From Marasmius tenuissimus (Eukaryota; Basidiomycota; Agaricomycetes; Agaricales; Marasmiaceae), in assembly GCA_029532415.1 (NCBI GenBank), contig JAQOTA010000068.1, forward strand, positions 310,001 through 374,000: a DNA stretch of 64,000 nt. The letters run 5' to 3'. The notes under the pieces are model-generated. The model was not told where the DNA came from. It worked only from the letters and a program-made list of their open reading frames with translations, and made no database searches. Made by a program: the position numbers and the translations under genes. The number at the start of each line of letters is the position of its first letter. The first letter of the stretch is position 1. Shown here in pieces: positions 41,495 to 55,500 of this stretch.

Positions 41495-44400
41495 TCATTT
41501 TCAGCCTTCTAAATTCATCGTGATGTATCTTGAAAATGATAAAATAAAGGGTGAGGAGATCTGAATGTAGGTTAGAAACCGTCAACGAATGTGTTTCCCT
41601 CGTACCCCGTCTTCCCCCGTTTTCGCTTCTGTGTTTGTTCTCGGGGAGGTACTAATGGTTCGTCTGTTCCTCGGGACAGGCTAGGAATGATTGGTAGAGA
41701 GCGGCTATCTGTCAGGCTTGTTACCTGTATGGTTCTAAAGATTGCGAGTGAGTATAGTCCTTGTTTTCCACGAGCCAGTGGTTTTAACTAACGCCCTCAA
41801 CAGTCCTTGCTGACACGGCTGTTGCATCGCCATTGCATTGTGGGCTTTTCTTGTCGAACAACAACGTGACCTTTGCGTACCGCCGGCAAGCCCTTTCATC
41901 CAATACCGTCCAAGTACTTACCGTCGAGCCAAGATCCATAATTGTTTCTATAGACGTCCGCACCTTTTCCTCCGTAGCCCCCTACATATCGAACCAATGC
42001 TATCCCTTCAGCGCTACATCTCCATAACTCAGATATTGATAATATTTGGGTGCACCATGATCTGCACGCTGGAGCCGTGCATTCTCCACCATCAGTTTTC
42101 TCAATTCACTCAGCAAAGGGTTCAGATGAAGGTCAAATCTATCGGGCTGCGGGCTTCAACCGGGAAAGGGTGACCCCCTAGGGTCTCGTTCGGGTGCCGG
42201 TCTCTGAGTATGCGTTCAAGGCCGGATGTCAATTCACGTTTGATCGAGGCTGACCCAACTGCAGCCATATTCAATGTCCGAGAAGGCCATACAAATCATT
42301 CCTCTGATGGTAGCCCCCAACGACGGATCCAATGTGCGAATTCCCTCTACCCTCCGAAGATGGACCTGGATCCCCGATTGAGGCGAATTTGGCGTACGGT
42401 TCTCGGAGGGTGGGAGATGAGAGCTCGGTTTCGGTACCGTTGCGGAGGGAGATGGTAGCGGCGGAGATCGTGGCCGCGGATGGCTGGTTAGCAGCGTCCG
42501 CGTTAGTGCTTGGCCGGGGTTCAATCCACAAAACTCCATATATGATGTTACGGCTGGTGAGGAAACATACTAGTTCCGTCCGTTCGCCTTCCTCAACTCA
42601 CTCTACCTTCAGTGTCATCATGGGTAGTTGATCGCGATGAAGATTCCTGTCTCCTATAGTCCAGGCGCAAAGGGGCTTCGGACAACCTCCACAGTGCTAG
42701 TCACCCTCAGGCTACAACAAAACAGAACCACAACCCGTCTACGGCGCGATCATATCCACTCTCTCCCAATTCGGCGGCAGAACCCACACAAACCGTTCCA
42801 TCCAACTACCCCCCGGTCACATTCGGATCGAGACAAAGGCTCCAAGCTGTAAAAACAATTTCTCGAGTCCTTCCCCGTTGAAGAGAGGATGACCGTGCGG
42901 CGTGATTCAGGAGGCGGTAGAGTCGGTATGGTACTAACAACAGGCGTGCTGATAAGTCGAATGTGAACTTGAAACACATCCGCAACTCCTCGCCTCGAAG
43001 TATCCAGTGAACTACGACTGAGTGAAAGTGTTACATACATATCACGGGGGGAAAGCCCAACATGATGAAACGCACTCTGTAAAATCCGATTAATCGAGCC
43101 ATTGAAAGTGACTAGTGATGCGTCGTCCTCATTTCCCATCGGAGAGACATCCATGGTGGTGGATGTGGTCCAAGTGACTCGCGAGACCTGTGAGACCCTT
43201 CCTCGCTCGCATTAGCGCCCGTACTCGAACCTGACTGAAACCGCCACAATGATCATCTTTATCGTGTTCCAAATCCCCATCGCCTACGCGAGTCCAGAAA
43301 GGGTCTATGGTTGCCTAAGATGGGACAGTTTCCAGAGCGGATCGGATTCTTGAAGATATCGCATCGACTCAGCTATTGACACTTTAAGTGCCTCACGCTG
43401 ATCTAGCAAGTATGTAAACACGCCCGCATCCACGGGGACCTACGATTCATCATCTTGATCGGAGTTCATTGACATGCTGAAGTACCAATGACTGCACAGT
43501 ATTGGTATGGTCATTTCGAAGGGGAATCTCCCGAACCCGCGAGACCAGAGGTACGTATCGGTGATCAAAGACGATACTGGCTCAAGGCTGTAATGTGCGT
43601 GAAAGATTGTCGTTGCCTAGGCTGAATGCTTGTCATCATCACAAGACTTTTTGGGACGAGGGTCTCATCCATAAGTAAGACTCAAGTCCCTTGTATGGCA
43701 TATACGGTGGTCGTGTCAGGGGCGCCGGGAGGCCGTACAGAATGAGATTCTCAGACAAAGAAGAGCAACAAAAGGCTATAGGATCTCACCGTGGTGGAAT
43801 TACTATACCCCGAGAATCGTAAGCCCCCAGGCCCTTTTGAAGAACTCGCCAAGCCTCTACGCCCAAGTACAAAAAACCGTTTCAGTCGGTCTGATCCAAC
43901 CTGTACAAGGTGTACAGTAGTAAATACGCACCATGAACGTGCTCGTCAGTGATCAAGACGGTTGACGTTCAGAAACCACAGCTTTCGTTCAGAAGTTGGC
44001 GATAGGTGTCAGTCTCCAGCTTTGGAGTCATGGCGAAGCCCGGTACCTTCACACACCCCAGATTCGACCCCGTTCGTTCAATCACAGTCTGTTTTATCTT
44101 CCTTGCCTCGACTTGGAGCCCTGATCATCGGTGAATTTGGCGGAAGAAAAGCATCGGTTGATTGACTGTACAAGTATACGAATTATCTGTCGAATGTAAT
44201 TTGGAAGTTGAAGTTCTCGCGTCGGGGGGTTTGAGGTACGGTGATAGCGTTGCAGATACAAGTTTCGAGTTCCAGGATGATACTCATAACCCAGGAGGAG
44301 GCCGTTCCGAGATGAGAGTGCGCGGGTGGGGAAAAGACTGCGAATGTTTGTATCGTTCAATCATCGGAGCCATGGGCGGGAAGGCGATTTAAAAGGGTGC

Positions 44401-47400
44401 GTTATAGCCTATCGTGCGAATAGCCGTAGCACGAAAATTTTTTATGGACAATGTTTTCGTTTGGCGGCAGACATTTGAGTTTATGCCAATCGAGTAAGCT
44501 AGTGATCGTGTTATGGGACGTGGGTAGGGTTGCTCAACTGGTCAAATATTTACTCCGAGGCATTTCTGACGGCTCGAAGCCTACACAAGCTAGCGGGCCG
44601 AACACCGAGTATTCCTGTTGCTCCCGGAGAAAGAGTGCAAGGTAATTTGGTCTTGCTCGTCCTGAGAATAACTGATCTCGGCGTAGCAGTCGATTTGACA
44701 CGCCAGTTGAAGGCGAGAGTTATTTGAGAATAACTGAGCTCCGTAGTACCCCATGGCCACAACGAACGAGGCATTTTAAGAGGTGTTGACAATCGAGACA
44801 CGTAGATGATAGCGTTGGCCATAAGCCAGGATGGTTGATAAGAGAAACGGACTCTCGATATCGAGGCGTAGGTAAGAGATGTCGGACCGTGGGGCTATCA
44901 GTGGATTGGGCACAAGATTACAGATTTCATGTTTCCGTTGAAGAGCGGAGCTTTGAGGATGCTACTGGTGTCTTGAAAAAAAAAACACCGAAATCGAAGG
45001 TAGGGCTGGGGTGAGTGAAGCAAAACAAGAGTAGGGCTGAAGCCTTGAAGCTCGAAGCAGTCGAAAAGGGCGATTATGCTATGTAGTTCCAGTGAGACTG
45101 AACGGCAGAGGGCGTTGATAGAGTCACAGACAATGTTTTTTTTTCGCTGCAGAAGAACGAGGGCCTAAAAAACGTGGGTGAAATTAGCGCTTCGTACGAG
45201 TTATACCTCAGCTAAGCGTACCCTCACAACAGCAACCTATTCTCTCTCTAAGATCTCAAAAAGAACGGATAAAAGGCCCACCGTGGGTGCCTATACCGTG
45301 TCTGAGGCGTACTGGGGGGCAGTAAGACTCACCATTATGGGTGAAATAAATTCTGTTCACCTAGATTCAGCCCTTGAAGATATCGTTGACGATTTCGAGC
45401 ATCATGGTGGTGTTGTGATGGTTTCGACTTGCCGCGCCCAAAATCACGAGGCGAGTCCAAGGCGAGTCAAGACGTTTGGCGCCAAATTAGCGCCGGTACT
45501 AAGGGTCTGACCGAAACCATCACCACGACATCCACGTCCTTCTCATTTCGTATGTCCGTCCCTCTAAAAACCATATAAACCCACACATGATGCTTCGAAG
45601 TTGGGGCTCTTGACCGCTGCTGCGTCAATTCTGCAATCAGACAAACTCAAGAAGGTGATGACATCGTTTGGCTCTGCCCGTGTGTTTCTCCGCCCTCTGC
45701 AGTTTGTGGACCCTTGACTGAGCTTGTTGGCTTATAGAAATGATCAACACTTGACGCAAATGCTCGTTTTGCCCAACACTTTAGGGGATCTGACTTAAAG
45801 GGTGCGTGGTTTACTCAATGGTGCATGAACATCCGGCCTGATGTATTCTTCCAAAGTTCAAGTTCTTTGAATGCCTTCCTGCCTGCTTCATTCAACCGCT
45901 CGTTTACCGATACTCAACCCGATATCCGGATCTTGTTGGACAAATGACCCCGTTATCGGCCGTTCGACAACAGCAGATGAAAAACCAATACTCCGATCGC
46001 TGACGGCAACTCTCCGCCTTTGGGCTTTACCTACGTACTGGCCACTCATCTATCTACATCTGCGCCAATGGTAGTCATTGTTCAACTTGACCGACACCTT
46101 ACCCTCCCCTCTTACCATAATCACCAAGAAAAATCTTAGCAGCCCCATTTCGTCGCCATCCGTGGTCGTCTATCAACTAGTCCGAAATCTATCCCTTCCT
46201 TCTACCTCTTCCTTGTCCACCGTTTACACAGGTATCCGCACCGTCACGACCCGCATATTCAAAGCAGGCGTAGATCCTAGGACGGTCTCTGCGACGGGGC
46301 CAGAGGCTGACGTAGGGCTGCCGGCGGGAATGTGGTCAGAAATTTGGCTACAATGGTACAGATGACGAATCGACGGAATGGACTGCTCTTGCGGCGAGAT
46401 AATTAGACGGTGGACAAGGACCATCGGCGTTGACGTTAGGGTCTGATGGTGAAACAAGGCACGCTGGTAACGATTTCGGCGCATTCACAGTTGCCCAGCA
46501 CCCAACGTCACCCACAGGAAGATCTGTCTACCTTGTCGACTACCCATCACCATCTCCGCTAGCCTGCCATACCGTCCGGGTGTGAGCGACCATCCAACTT
46601 GAACGGTGGCCACAGCTCGAGCACAGCCTACTGATGGGATATGGTTGGCGATCGTCGAGGTGCCATGCCTACGTGCCTGGTCTCAGAATCGCCGTTGCAA
46701 ACGTCGAGGTCGGATGACGCCTACCGCAGGTGTATTCATTCCATCTTCCGAATCTCGTCCCGCTCGGAGTGGAGTTTGGCCCCCCAAAATCTGGAAGTCG
46801 TCTCTCCTGTATCTCCCCTCATTCACAACGTCACCTATATGCGCCCTTCCTTTGACCATCATGATCACTACGGTGACCATCTCGTCTTCCAAAACCCGAA
46901 AACAGGTCGCATTTCTCTCTTCGGACACCGCGCTGGATCTCGTACAGTCTTTCCCGGAGTGCACACCGACACACCCTTCGCCACCCCGAAATAATCATAC
47001 TCTTTCGTATTGGTGCCAACGATATGATAGCGATTTGATCGATACCTTCGAGCCTCGGCGACTGTGAAACATCCGAGTATGAGAATCGAAACGCCTCGGT
47101 ACCTGGAAGAGAAGCTTGAAGGAATACTGGTGTTGGATGATAATGGCGCTGGGGATGGGGAAGACTGAGCTCTCGAGGATTCGGAATCTCACGTCTACAT
47201 CCACCGCCCTCGACGTTGCGCTTCATACCCCGCTTTTGCTCCCTGCATGGTTCGTTCCCCCGTCGTCTGACTAACGATGGACGACGCACCTCGACTCGGC
47301 TTCCAAACTCTAGACTGGGCGTCTGACTTCGCCACTGTAGCTTTCGAGGTTGGTAGGGATACAGACATGGGGGCTGGGTCGCCCGTACCTTCCATCATGT

Positions 47401-50266
47401 GTCTCTCTTACTATGGAGTGCTCTCGTAGTCTCTACGGCTGGCTCGACGTCATATCTTTCTGAGAACTCGTCATGCTAACGAGGGCTCGAAGACGAGGGA
47501 AATGGGTGATCTGTCGGGCATATTCACGGCGATAGAGTGTTCTTCATCGGAAGAACTGCCAGGCGGTCTTTTCAGGTCAAGTAAAGGATGGCGGGTGTTG
47601 GAGGAACCAACGATTGGCAGATCGGACCTATGGCGGCTGGTAAGTATTTGCACCCAATCGATTCGTGCTGCTCGCGCTGTATTCACCTTCGTTGCTTAAG
47701 TGCGTCCCGAGGGGTCGCTGTTGTCGATATGGGTATTGTACGGATACTTAGTTGGAGGCTAAAGTCAATCTCTGGTGGGAATTTTGGCTGATGGAGACGC
47801 GGCGACGAAGGATTGCAGTCTACAGGTAAAAAGTGTCGATCTCCCTCGTTAGACCGGCGCTGACAGTGACTTCTCCGGGATGAACAGGTTGATGGTGGTG
47901 ACACAACCTTGCGCTTGAGCAATGGCCATCGATGCTCATAGCACAGAGCAGTGCTCAACGCCGTGGAATGGGTTGATGGTAGCATGGATCAGTACCTTAG
48001 TGAGGCACCTGGCTATTTTCGCTTACTGAGAGTTTTAGTTCCCTGCTAAGTAAGTCGGTTGTTCTACATTCGCTGACTAGAACAAGACCAGCTTGTTTGG
48101 GATGCTTTTAATTTACTTACACACGTTTAGATCGTACCTTTACTTGGTCCTGATCAATACCCATATCTAATAGATGAGGGCTTAGGGCTGAGGGCTCGTT
48201 CTTGCCTACTTGACACGAGCTGAAGTAGTCTGCTTCGTTCCAACACCGAATCCCGATGAGCGAATCATCCGGGCCGCTCCGAATGTTGGGTGTTCCGTTC
48301 CAACCTCTACCACGTCGCCTACGATTCATCTTTCAGCGCGATTTCTCGCTGAACCCTTCAAAACCGATGAACGAAATTGATCGAGACCGATTTGAGGCAT
48401 GCGGGTCAACTGGGGATTGAGTATAAGGAGCTGGTTTTCCTAGCTTCAACAATCCAAGACTTGAGGACTCAGGCCCAGGAGTCGAAGTGATGGAACCTGG
48501 GACTTACAAGCGGACATTGAGGGCCTCAACCGGGTCTTGGGTATGTACTTGTGATTTCCGCGGTATAAAAATACTCAGTGCAGTTGCAAGTGAAGCGAAT
48601 TCACAATCTCAGTTTTTCTAGTTCTGGAACGCTCGTATACCCCATATCCGTCAGTTCGATCTCCTTGATATTAGGAGACTTTCCGAGACATGACAACCAT
48701 TGCACAGCGATCTGTTTGGCGACTTGGGGGGCTGAATTGAGTCATCAAAATCCGCCATTACGATGCAGAGTAATCACGTGCGATTCGAAGTACTCTCGGG
48801 CTGAGAGGGCGACGGAAGATAGCTGCGGCGGGGTGGCAGAAATCGAGGTGCGGGATCTGGATTGTGGCGGGAGGAATGACGTGGAACAACTCGTTTTACT
48901 CGTGTTCGAATCGAACGATTCACACGATTCACATTCTTTCCAGAACTTGCTGTGGGCGAAGCTCATCTACACGATCTCGGTGTTGCAACTCTGGCTTCAA
49001 ACATGGTACGCAATCCCAACCTCGTCCATTGATCACGCCGGGTGGCCACCATACCCACTCAATTGAATGTGAGCCGTTAGGCATTACGATCATGCTCCCC
49101 CGGCGTGAATAGCCACGGTCAGAGTTGGCGATTCGGGGGTTGATTCAACTTCTGATTATGAGTCCATAATCAAGTGGACGATTAAGGGATTCGCAAATCA
49201 GCTCGAGGGCCGATTTGCGATTTTCGATTCGTCGACATAATCGCCTTGATGATTCTGCCCTCAAACCTGATGACACAAATCATTTGACTAACCTCAGTCC
49301 CCACAAACTCTGCTTCGAATCATCCCCCCCAAATCAAACTGAATCGCCGCTGAATCAGGTCGGTCAGACTAACGCTGTGATTCCAACGACGATTCACCCC
49401 AAACATGAACTTGAATCGCGACCGTAATCAAACCCAGAATTGTTGCCGAATCGCTAACTCTGACCGTGGCTAATGGAAGTGATGCTTCGGGCACAGGATA
49501 GGGTGGAGCCTCGAGATGATCTTTTCTCGTCCATCTCCAGAACAAAGGTGATTATGGTCTGATAGGATTGCGAATACTCGGGCGTGAGTCTTCATAGTAG
49601 GTTAGGTTCTCTGGGATGGGTCATGGATGCGGTCAGACCGCTCTGTATTTCTGCTCAGTTGACCTAAATACACACCGCATGATGGAAGCGTTGTTCGTGC
49701 TGTTCTCTTCTATGTTTGAGATCAAGGATGGACTGACCACGGGATCAAAGATGTATGGTCATTTCCGTGACGGTAAGTCTGCGGGAGCGCTCATCAGAGA
49801 TGCGGAACAGATACAATCTCGTGCAGGACGTGAGGTACCTGTGAGGCTCGGCTTCATCAGTATTTTCTGACTTTGATTGCCGGACCTCTGATGGTCCAGC
49901 AAAAAAGGCAATGTTGTTGGCATTGTGCAGCATGCACAGGGCAAGAAAATGAGCTTTAGAGCTTGAAAAGGTAAGTTTAGGATCTAACTGGAGGTGTTTG
50001 TTAAAAAACTCGGTGGAAGTGTGGTTTGACAGAGCTCCAGAAAATTGGATTGTTGGGAAGATTGACTTAGGTTGTCAATTGCCAATTCCCAGACTTTCTT
50101 TGATGGTTCGGGGTGATACCACCTGCAACCATCCATGACCATCAAAGTCCGAAACTTCTGATGCTTGTTTATATGTTGTGTTTGACTCCCTCCATCGCTC
50201 CCTCCATCACCTTGTACCATTTCTTGTACCATCTCCCTTACAGTTTCTTCCCTCCGTCCTGAAAAC
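41495..50266. other. Gene-poor stretch; right part is the diverged half of a tandem duplication
   Basis: About 8.8 kb with only short, overlapping frames and no domain I recognise. From about 44 kb it matches, with many changes, the DNA from about 53 kb onward (for example 45388-45440 with 55090-55150, 47820-47990 with 58150-58310 and 48889-48990 with 59230-59330). Splice-like sites such as CGGTAAGTCTGC occur in both copies near 49770 and 59747, so a decayed gene is possible. Confidence 0.5.
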
Positions 50267-52550
50267 ATGACTTCTTACTTCTCCCACGCCCAAGGCACGA
50301 CTATCGGAGACCATGCCAGCTTCCAGAACATAGCCGGGAATTCAATGATCACGACTTATAACAATTACAGCAATTCACAGAATGAGGATCGGATAATAGT
50401 CGTGAGTGCCAGGTTATGCCATTGTCAGTTGTGATACTAGACACTTTCTGCAGAACGGGAGCACCATTAGGAGAGTAATTGACAGCGACATCCATTTTCT
50501 GCGCCTTTCATCGTCTGAGATCCTTAGTGTTGCTGTCAAGCCAGAGGCAGCATCAATATCCTCGAAATCACAGGTCATCAAATTGAAGAAGATGGTGCAA
50601 ACTGCTGAAATTTTTGGATGTCCGGGAAGATATACAGCTACTACCCTCAAACCAGTCAATAGGGAGGATCAAGACTTATGTGATGAGGTTGGTGCTGAGA
50701 TTCAATAGCATGAGATGATACTGATTATTATTCACAGATAGTGGGAGGCGTCCTTCAGGAGGCAGTGTGCCATCGGTGAGTTGGCGAGAGTAAGGCGAGG
50801 GCCAAGGCATTTTTTTATTAGTCATTCTTATGGGATGTTGCAGGTCAGCACTACTTACTCAAGTATTTGCAGTGACCAAGTCACTGGGCGTATTCACAAT
50901 GTTATCATACAATGGTAGGTTTACAACCACAAATCTTCATTGGAGGTGCTGAAAGGCAGCAGAACTCGCAAATGGAATGGAGGTTGTCAATCAGTACGAG
51001 AACAAGGATTGGATTGTATACTGCTACTTGGATTATATACATGTATGTTTCTTAATTCAGCTTCCCTTCCTGGCTGAGCAGCCTCCATAGGCAATTGCAA
51101 TCCAATCTTTGCGCAACGACGAGGCTCTGACATTTCCGGTGAGCTATCTATGCTTAGCACTGCCCTGACATTAATGGCAAACAGGTCACGACTCGTTGGG
51201 CGGACTGGTCAGTCAACTTCAAAACATTGACTTGGCACTACAACCCTGCTTTCCTCTCCCTCAATCCGCCGAGTGAAAACAGCCTCCAAACATTCCCCAA
51301 CCACTTCTCCCCACTTTACCAAGACACCCCTCCTCGGCTCAATGCCACCGAAATTCTCGCCCATGTTGAGGAAACCTTTGGCGACTTTCTGTACTTGATT
51401 GCGTCAGGTGGAGGGAGGTGGTTCTGTGACCTGTCAAACTATGCCCAAAATGGCCTTCTGACATTTGGGGCAGTCACCAATGACAATAGACCTGGAATTC
51501 TTGCCCACTTTCCTTACACTCCCTCACCTGAGTTGTTTTGCGAGAGTATCAGTCCTGGTGTCAAAGCCAGTTATTCCAGCTCAGGTATGTACACCACTTG
51601 AGTCCATATCCCTCTTGCTGACTTGTCTAGTGCCTTGGCGAGTGGATCTCTCTTTCCAAGAGACTGGCAATGTCAAAGTGACCCTTGGGATTGGCCTGCA
51701 CATTCCAAACAATGACCGAATCCAACTTCGTTCTGCCTATCTTTCTCAATCCCTCCATTTCTGTGATGACTGCAGTGGTGTGCGGGATGTTGGTAAGTGT
51801 TACTTTGGATACCTCTGGTTGTCTCATCTGAGTTGTCTGTCCGTTCAGTTTTAATTGATCAAGTTGGAATTTATCTTGAAGGTGTCTTTCTTGTAGACCC
51901 TACAACACATCCAGAACCTGCATATCTCTTTGTCCTGCCTCTACATACTGAGCTCATCAATGGCTTGCACTGTGTCCAGTATCCATTCCCTCAAAGCCTA
52001 TTCTACTGGTCCAGTGACCCACATGGAAGGGATAAGATTGCCAAGGAAGATTGGGAGAAATTAGGGATCCCCAAGTTGAGAGTGTGGGAATTGATTGGAT
52101 CTTACTGGGATAGTGATGATTGCCAAGCTGTCCGGGAAGTTCTTCACCAGAAAAAATATGACTTGGATGGGAAGCAATATGCTCGCAATCATGGACATCC
52201 TGAGTTGATACTAGGTGAGTGCCATTTTTCTTTCTAAAAACCAACACCAACATTTTCTCCAGGTGATCCTCACAATAGTACTACATTCAAGAAGCTTGAA
52301 CCCTCCGAGTCAAACTTGGAACCTGAAACTCCTACCTCACCTTCACGACTTACATCACCATCAGCATACTCACTCGTTGAGGCACCTCCAGAATTTGTAC
52401 TTGAGTGTGAAGATGTCTCTGCAGCACCAATGTCAAAGAAGAGAAAGGTGATCTCAACCCTCTGGGTGAAAGGATTCTTGAACAAGTACTGTATGTGTGT
52501 GTTTTGCCTGGTGCTGAACCACCTTCTAACAAGGACTTTCAGACAATTAA
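45170..52550 (+). repeat. Tandem duplication unit 1 (conservative limits)
   Basis: Same order and orientation as 55000-62280, with an offset of about 9.66 kb in the gene and up to 10.4 kb further left, so insertions or deletions separate the copies. Similarity is high in the gene, including its introns, and falls off leftwards. Weaker matches near 44 and 53-54 kb suggest the unit starts further left. Confidence 0.7.
50267..52550 (+). CDS. Agaric orphan-family protein, duplicate 1
   Basis: Eleven exons: 50267-50401, 50454-50687, 50738-50775, 50844-50914, 50960-51042, 51091-51138, 51185-51584, 51631-51792, 51849-52214, 52263-52490 and 52543-52550. All phases agree, giving 590 residues. The N-terminus (TTIGDHASFQNIAGN, then Asn-rich) resembles short N-terminal motifs I recall from agaric NLR-type and orphan proteins. 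Then come RRVIDSDIHFLRLSSSE, VQTAEIFGCPGRYTATTL, DFLYLIASGGGRWF, LLTFGAV...GILAHFPYTP, QVGIYLEGVFL and GIPKLRVWELIGSYW. I recall similar proteins in agarics only; no function is known to me. The last exons carry a Ser/Pro-rich tail with MSKKRKV, a probable nuclear signal absent from duplicate 2. No signal peptide or membrane segment is seen. Confidence 0.78.
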
Positions 52551-55500
52551 TCCAAGAGAACGGTGGAAAAAAAATGGAGGTTTCTGATGGGCAAGCCTGA
52601 AGGTCGCAGTCGCTCGGAGACTTGCATAGTCCTCATTTAATTATTTATATGGCTGGTACTTTACTACAAATTCTCAATGTACACGTACTTATTAGCTCTC
52701 ATTTCGTGTTGTTGTAACAATATAACCTTTATCGGGAGTCGGACTGTCACCACAGTAGGATTCCAGTTAGCTCCCCAGGATCTACTCCGATGAGTATCGG
52801 ACTCAGTGAATGTGCTCGGTCTTCTCTTCAGCAGTGGTCGTCGTAACACCTTCATTTTTGCATATCATCCTCAAGTAAGATAACGGGACGCCTCTGTAAA
52901 TTCGGCAGGTAGCCCAAGGAGAGTACCGCGTTTCTCGTTGCATTCCCGACAGGAAGACAAACAAGGAACCGTTCAGCGACACACCATAGCTCGAGTCTTT
53001 TGAGTATCAATCAACAGTGTCTGTGGATAAGACGGATCTACACGAATTCCTGCTACCGCGATACGTCGACGAGGGTAGTCAACATCTCAGCTTACTCTAA
53101 ATCAAGAACTAGACGTTGAGTTCGACTGTACGCTTCAAACAACACCCCGTTAGAGTTATGTTTTTGAGGCGAGCACAAGGAGCCCATATAACAAACCGTT
53201 ACTTCGAACTGGCCACATTCGACGGATATTCGAGTCCGGTGTGGTCATGTACTTCACGACTGATTCCTGATTCGGTTCGTTCAACCACAGGTTGCCCTCG
53301 CCCTTTCCCAGGTAGTCGAGTTTTCCGTCGCCCGAGGTACCTCAGAAACAAAAAAGTTAGTGTCAGTTGGGTCTTTCGGTCATCGTCACAAGTCCAACTG
53401 CCGCAGAGTAGGAACCGGTCGTGTGTGTTTATCTGAGGATGACCGGGACTTTTTGTACTCTAGGCCCGCCACCGTGCTTCGAGAGGGAGTGGCTGATGTC
53501 GTCCGAACATACGAATGGCCGGTCGAGTAACCGTAGTGAAGGCAGGCAACGAGACGGAATCTCAAGCTTGACAATTCAGAGGGGGCTTATACCGTAGGAT
53601 AGGAATGTTACATGTATCGAAAGAAGAACTTAAGGTTTGTGTCTAAGGTGCCTCTCAACGCGGGAATGGAAAGTAAGCGGTGAGCCTTGACGAACGAGCT
53701 CGTTGCCCCCGGAAATAGCAAGCTTCTAATGATTTCCCGACCGTGACCTAGAGAAAATCTGCCGTACAACCAATCGAGAAGAGAAGGACACTGCGTCCCA
53801 TATCTGTACAATTGATACGCTAAGGTAGTTACAAGTAGGACAATACGCATTGTTCGTGTGTCTATAGTTGACGGGAGTGATGTATGCGCATAATGTGGGC
53901 TTGAGGTTCGACGAGTTGGGAGGTGTCCGCCTCGAGCGCACTTGATGTTTGGGACCGTCATGCACACCTCTAATTTATCCGTTCACAATCACAGTCGGAC
54001 CTTTTCCGTGTATTGTATCCAAAGCCTCAGCTAATGCCAGATCGGTAGAGTTTTGATCGCTGTAGTACCTGGGAACAAAGCTGCCTGTAAGTTGGTCAAA
54101 CAGATTGAGACCTGCCAGATCATTGACGGTAGACGAGTCTCTTGTCGAACGTATGCACGACAGCGGTAGCGCCGTAGACGCACGGTCCCACTCTGACAAA
54201 AAAACTGTAGCGACGTAGTTGCCAGTTAGGAGTGAGTTTCAGACGCCTCTGTGGGCACATGCGGGAGAGGGATCGCATCGATTTGAATATAATCGAATCT
54301 CGTCCATATGCGGTGGTGACGACCAATATCGAGGTAGCAGGCTGAGAGGGAGGTATAAATTGCAATAATGACCGTGGTCGAGAACGATTGATCAAGAAGA
54401 CGTATGTTCGAGTTTGAGGTGCCGGAGGGGGATGTTGAACGGAGTTGAGTGTAAAAGGTTGTTAATCATTCGAACCGTGAGATTGTTGGATAAGACGTGT
54501 AATTACGAGGTTTGTGGTACGGTTGAACGTTTGCTTTGAGGGTCCCTGGTGGTAGTCGCCGGAAGCCTTTGGAGTTTCCGCTCGCGCCTTTAAACGAAAA
54601 GAAAAGAAACGAGAATGAAGGTCGAGCTGGAGTAGACGTGGTTGCACAAAGGATCCAAACATGAACTATCGAGCGGGTGAAGAGAGGGGAATGTCATATC
54701 CAACGAGACTGTGCGACAGAGTTTTTCAGAGAGAGAAGGCCATATAGGCTAAGTTCATCGGAGGAATACATACGAGGGGGCCTTGGTTGCAACGTTGAGC
54801 AGCAATCTTTTTGGACTAGATGGTCGTTGTCCTGAGAGGCTTTTGGATGCTCGAGAACGAGACGAGAAGCAGGTTTTCAAGGAGAAACTTCAACAAATAT
54901 GTGTACCCCGTAGCCTATTCAGGTCTTTCTTCGAGTCCAAGGAGATGTTGAAAAAGGCTGGATGCCTATCCCATGTTTCAGTTTGATTTTGGGGTGATGG
55001 CGGGCCCAGAAACTCACCAAGAAGCATATTCTGTTCACCCAAATACAGCTGTTTTGAAGTTATCGTCGAGGCGTTGCTCCGTAGAGATGATTCGGACTCG
55101 AGGTCATGGTGGTGTTGTCGTAACGGTCGTGATGGATTCGACTTTGGCGCCACGTTAGCGCCCGTGCTCGCCTCTGACCAAAACCACGACCTTCAGCTTC
55201 ACCTCGTTTCGTACTTCCGTCCCTCTACAACCCACGGTCATGAAAAGGCTACTTCGACATAGGCGGTCTCGGGAAACGCTTCGATTTACAATCACAACGA
55301 TTCTAACTAGACGAAAGTCGTGCTGGGTACGATTCAGGGAAGTCTGGTCTGATGGTGCGTGTTTTGGCTCGGGATGTGCATGACCATTCGCCCTGACGAT
55401 TTTTCTTTCCAGAACCTCTAAGCCTATCCGATGCATTCTCGCCCTCAACTTTATCAACAACGCCACTTTCGACCAGTATCTTCTCGAAGCGGTAATTTCC

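Noticed and set aside
42750..43154. 134-codon frame on the minus strand
   Set aside because: No known domain and no exon partners; may be part of decayed sequence.
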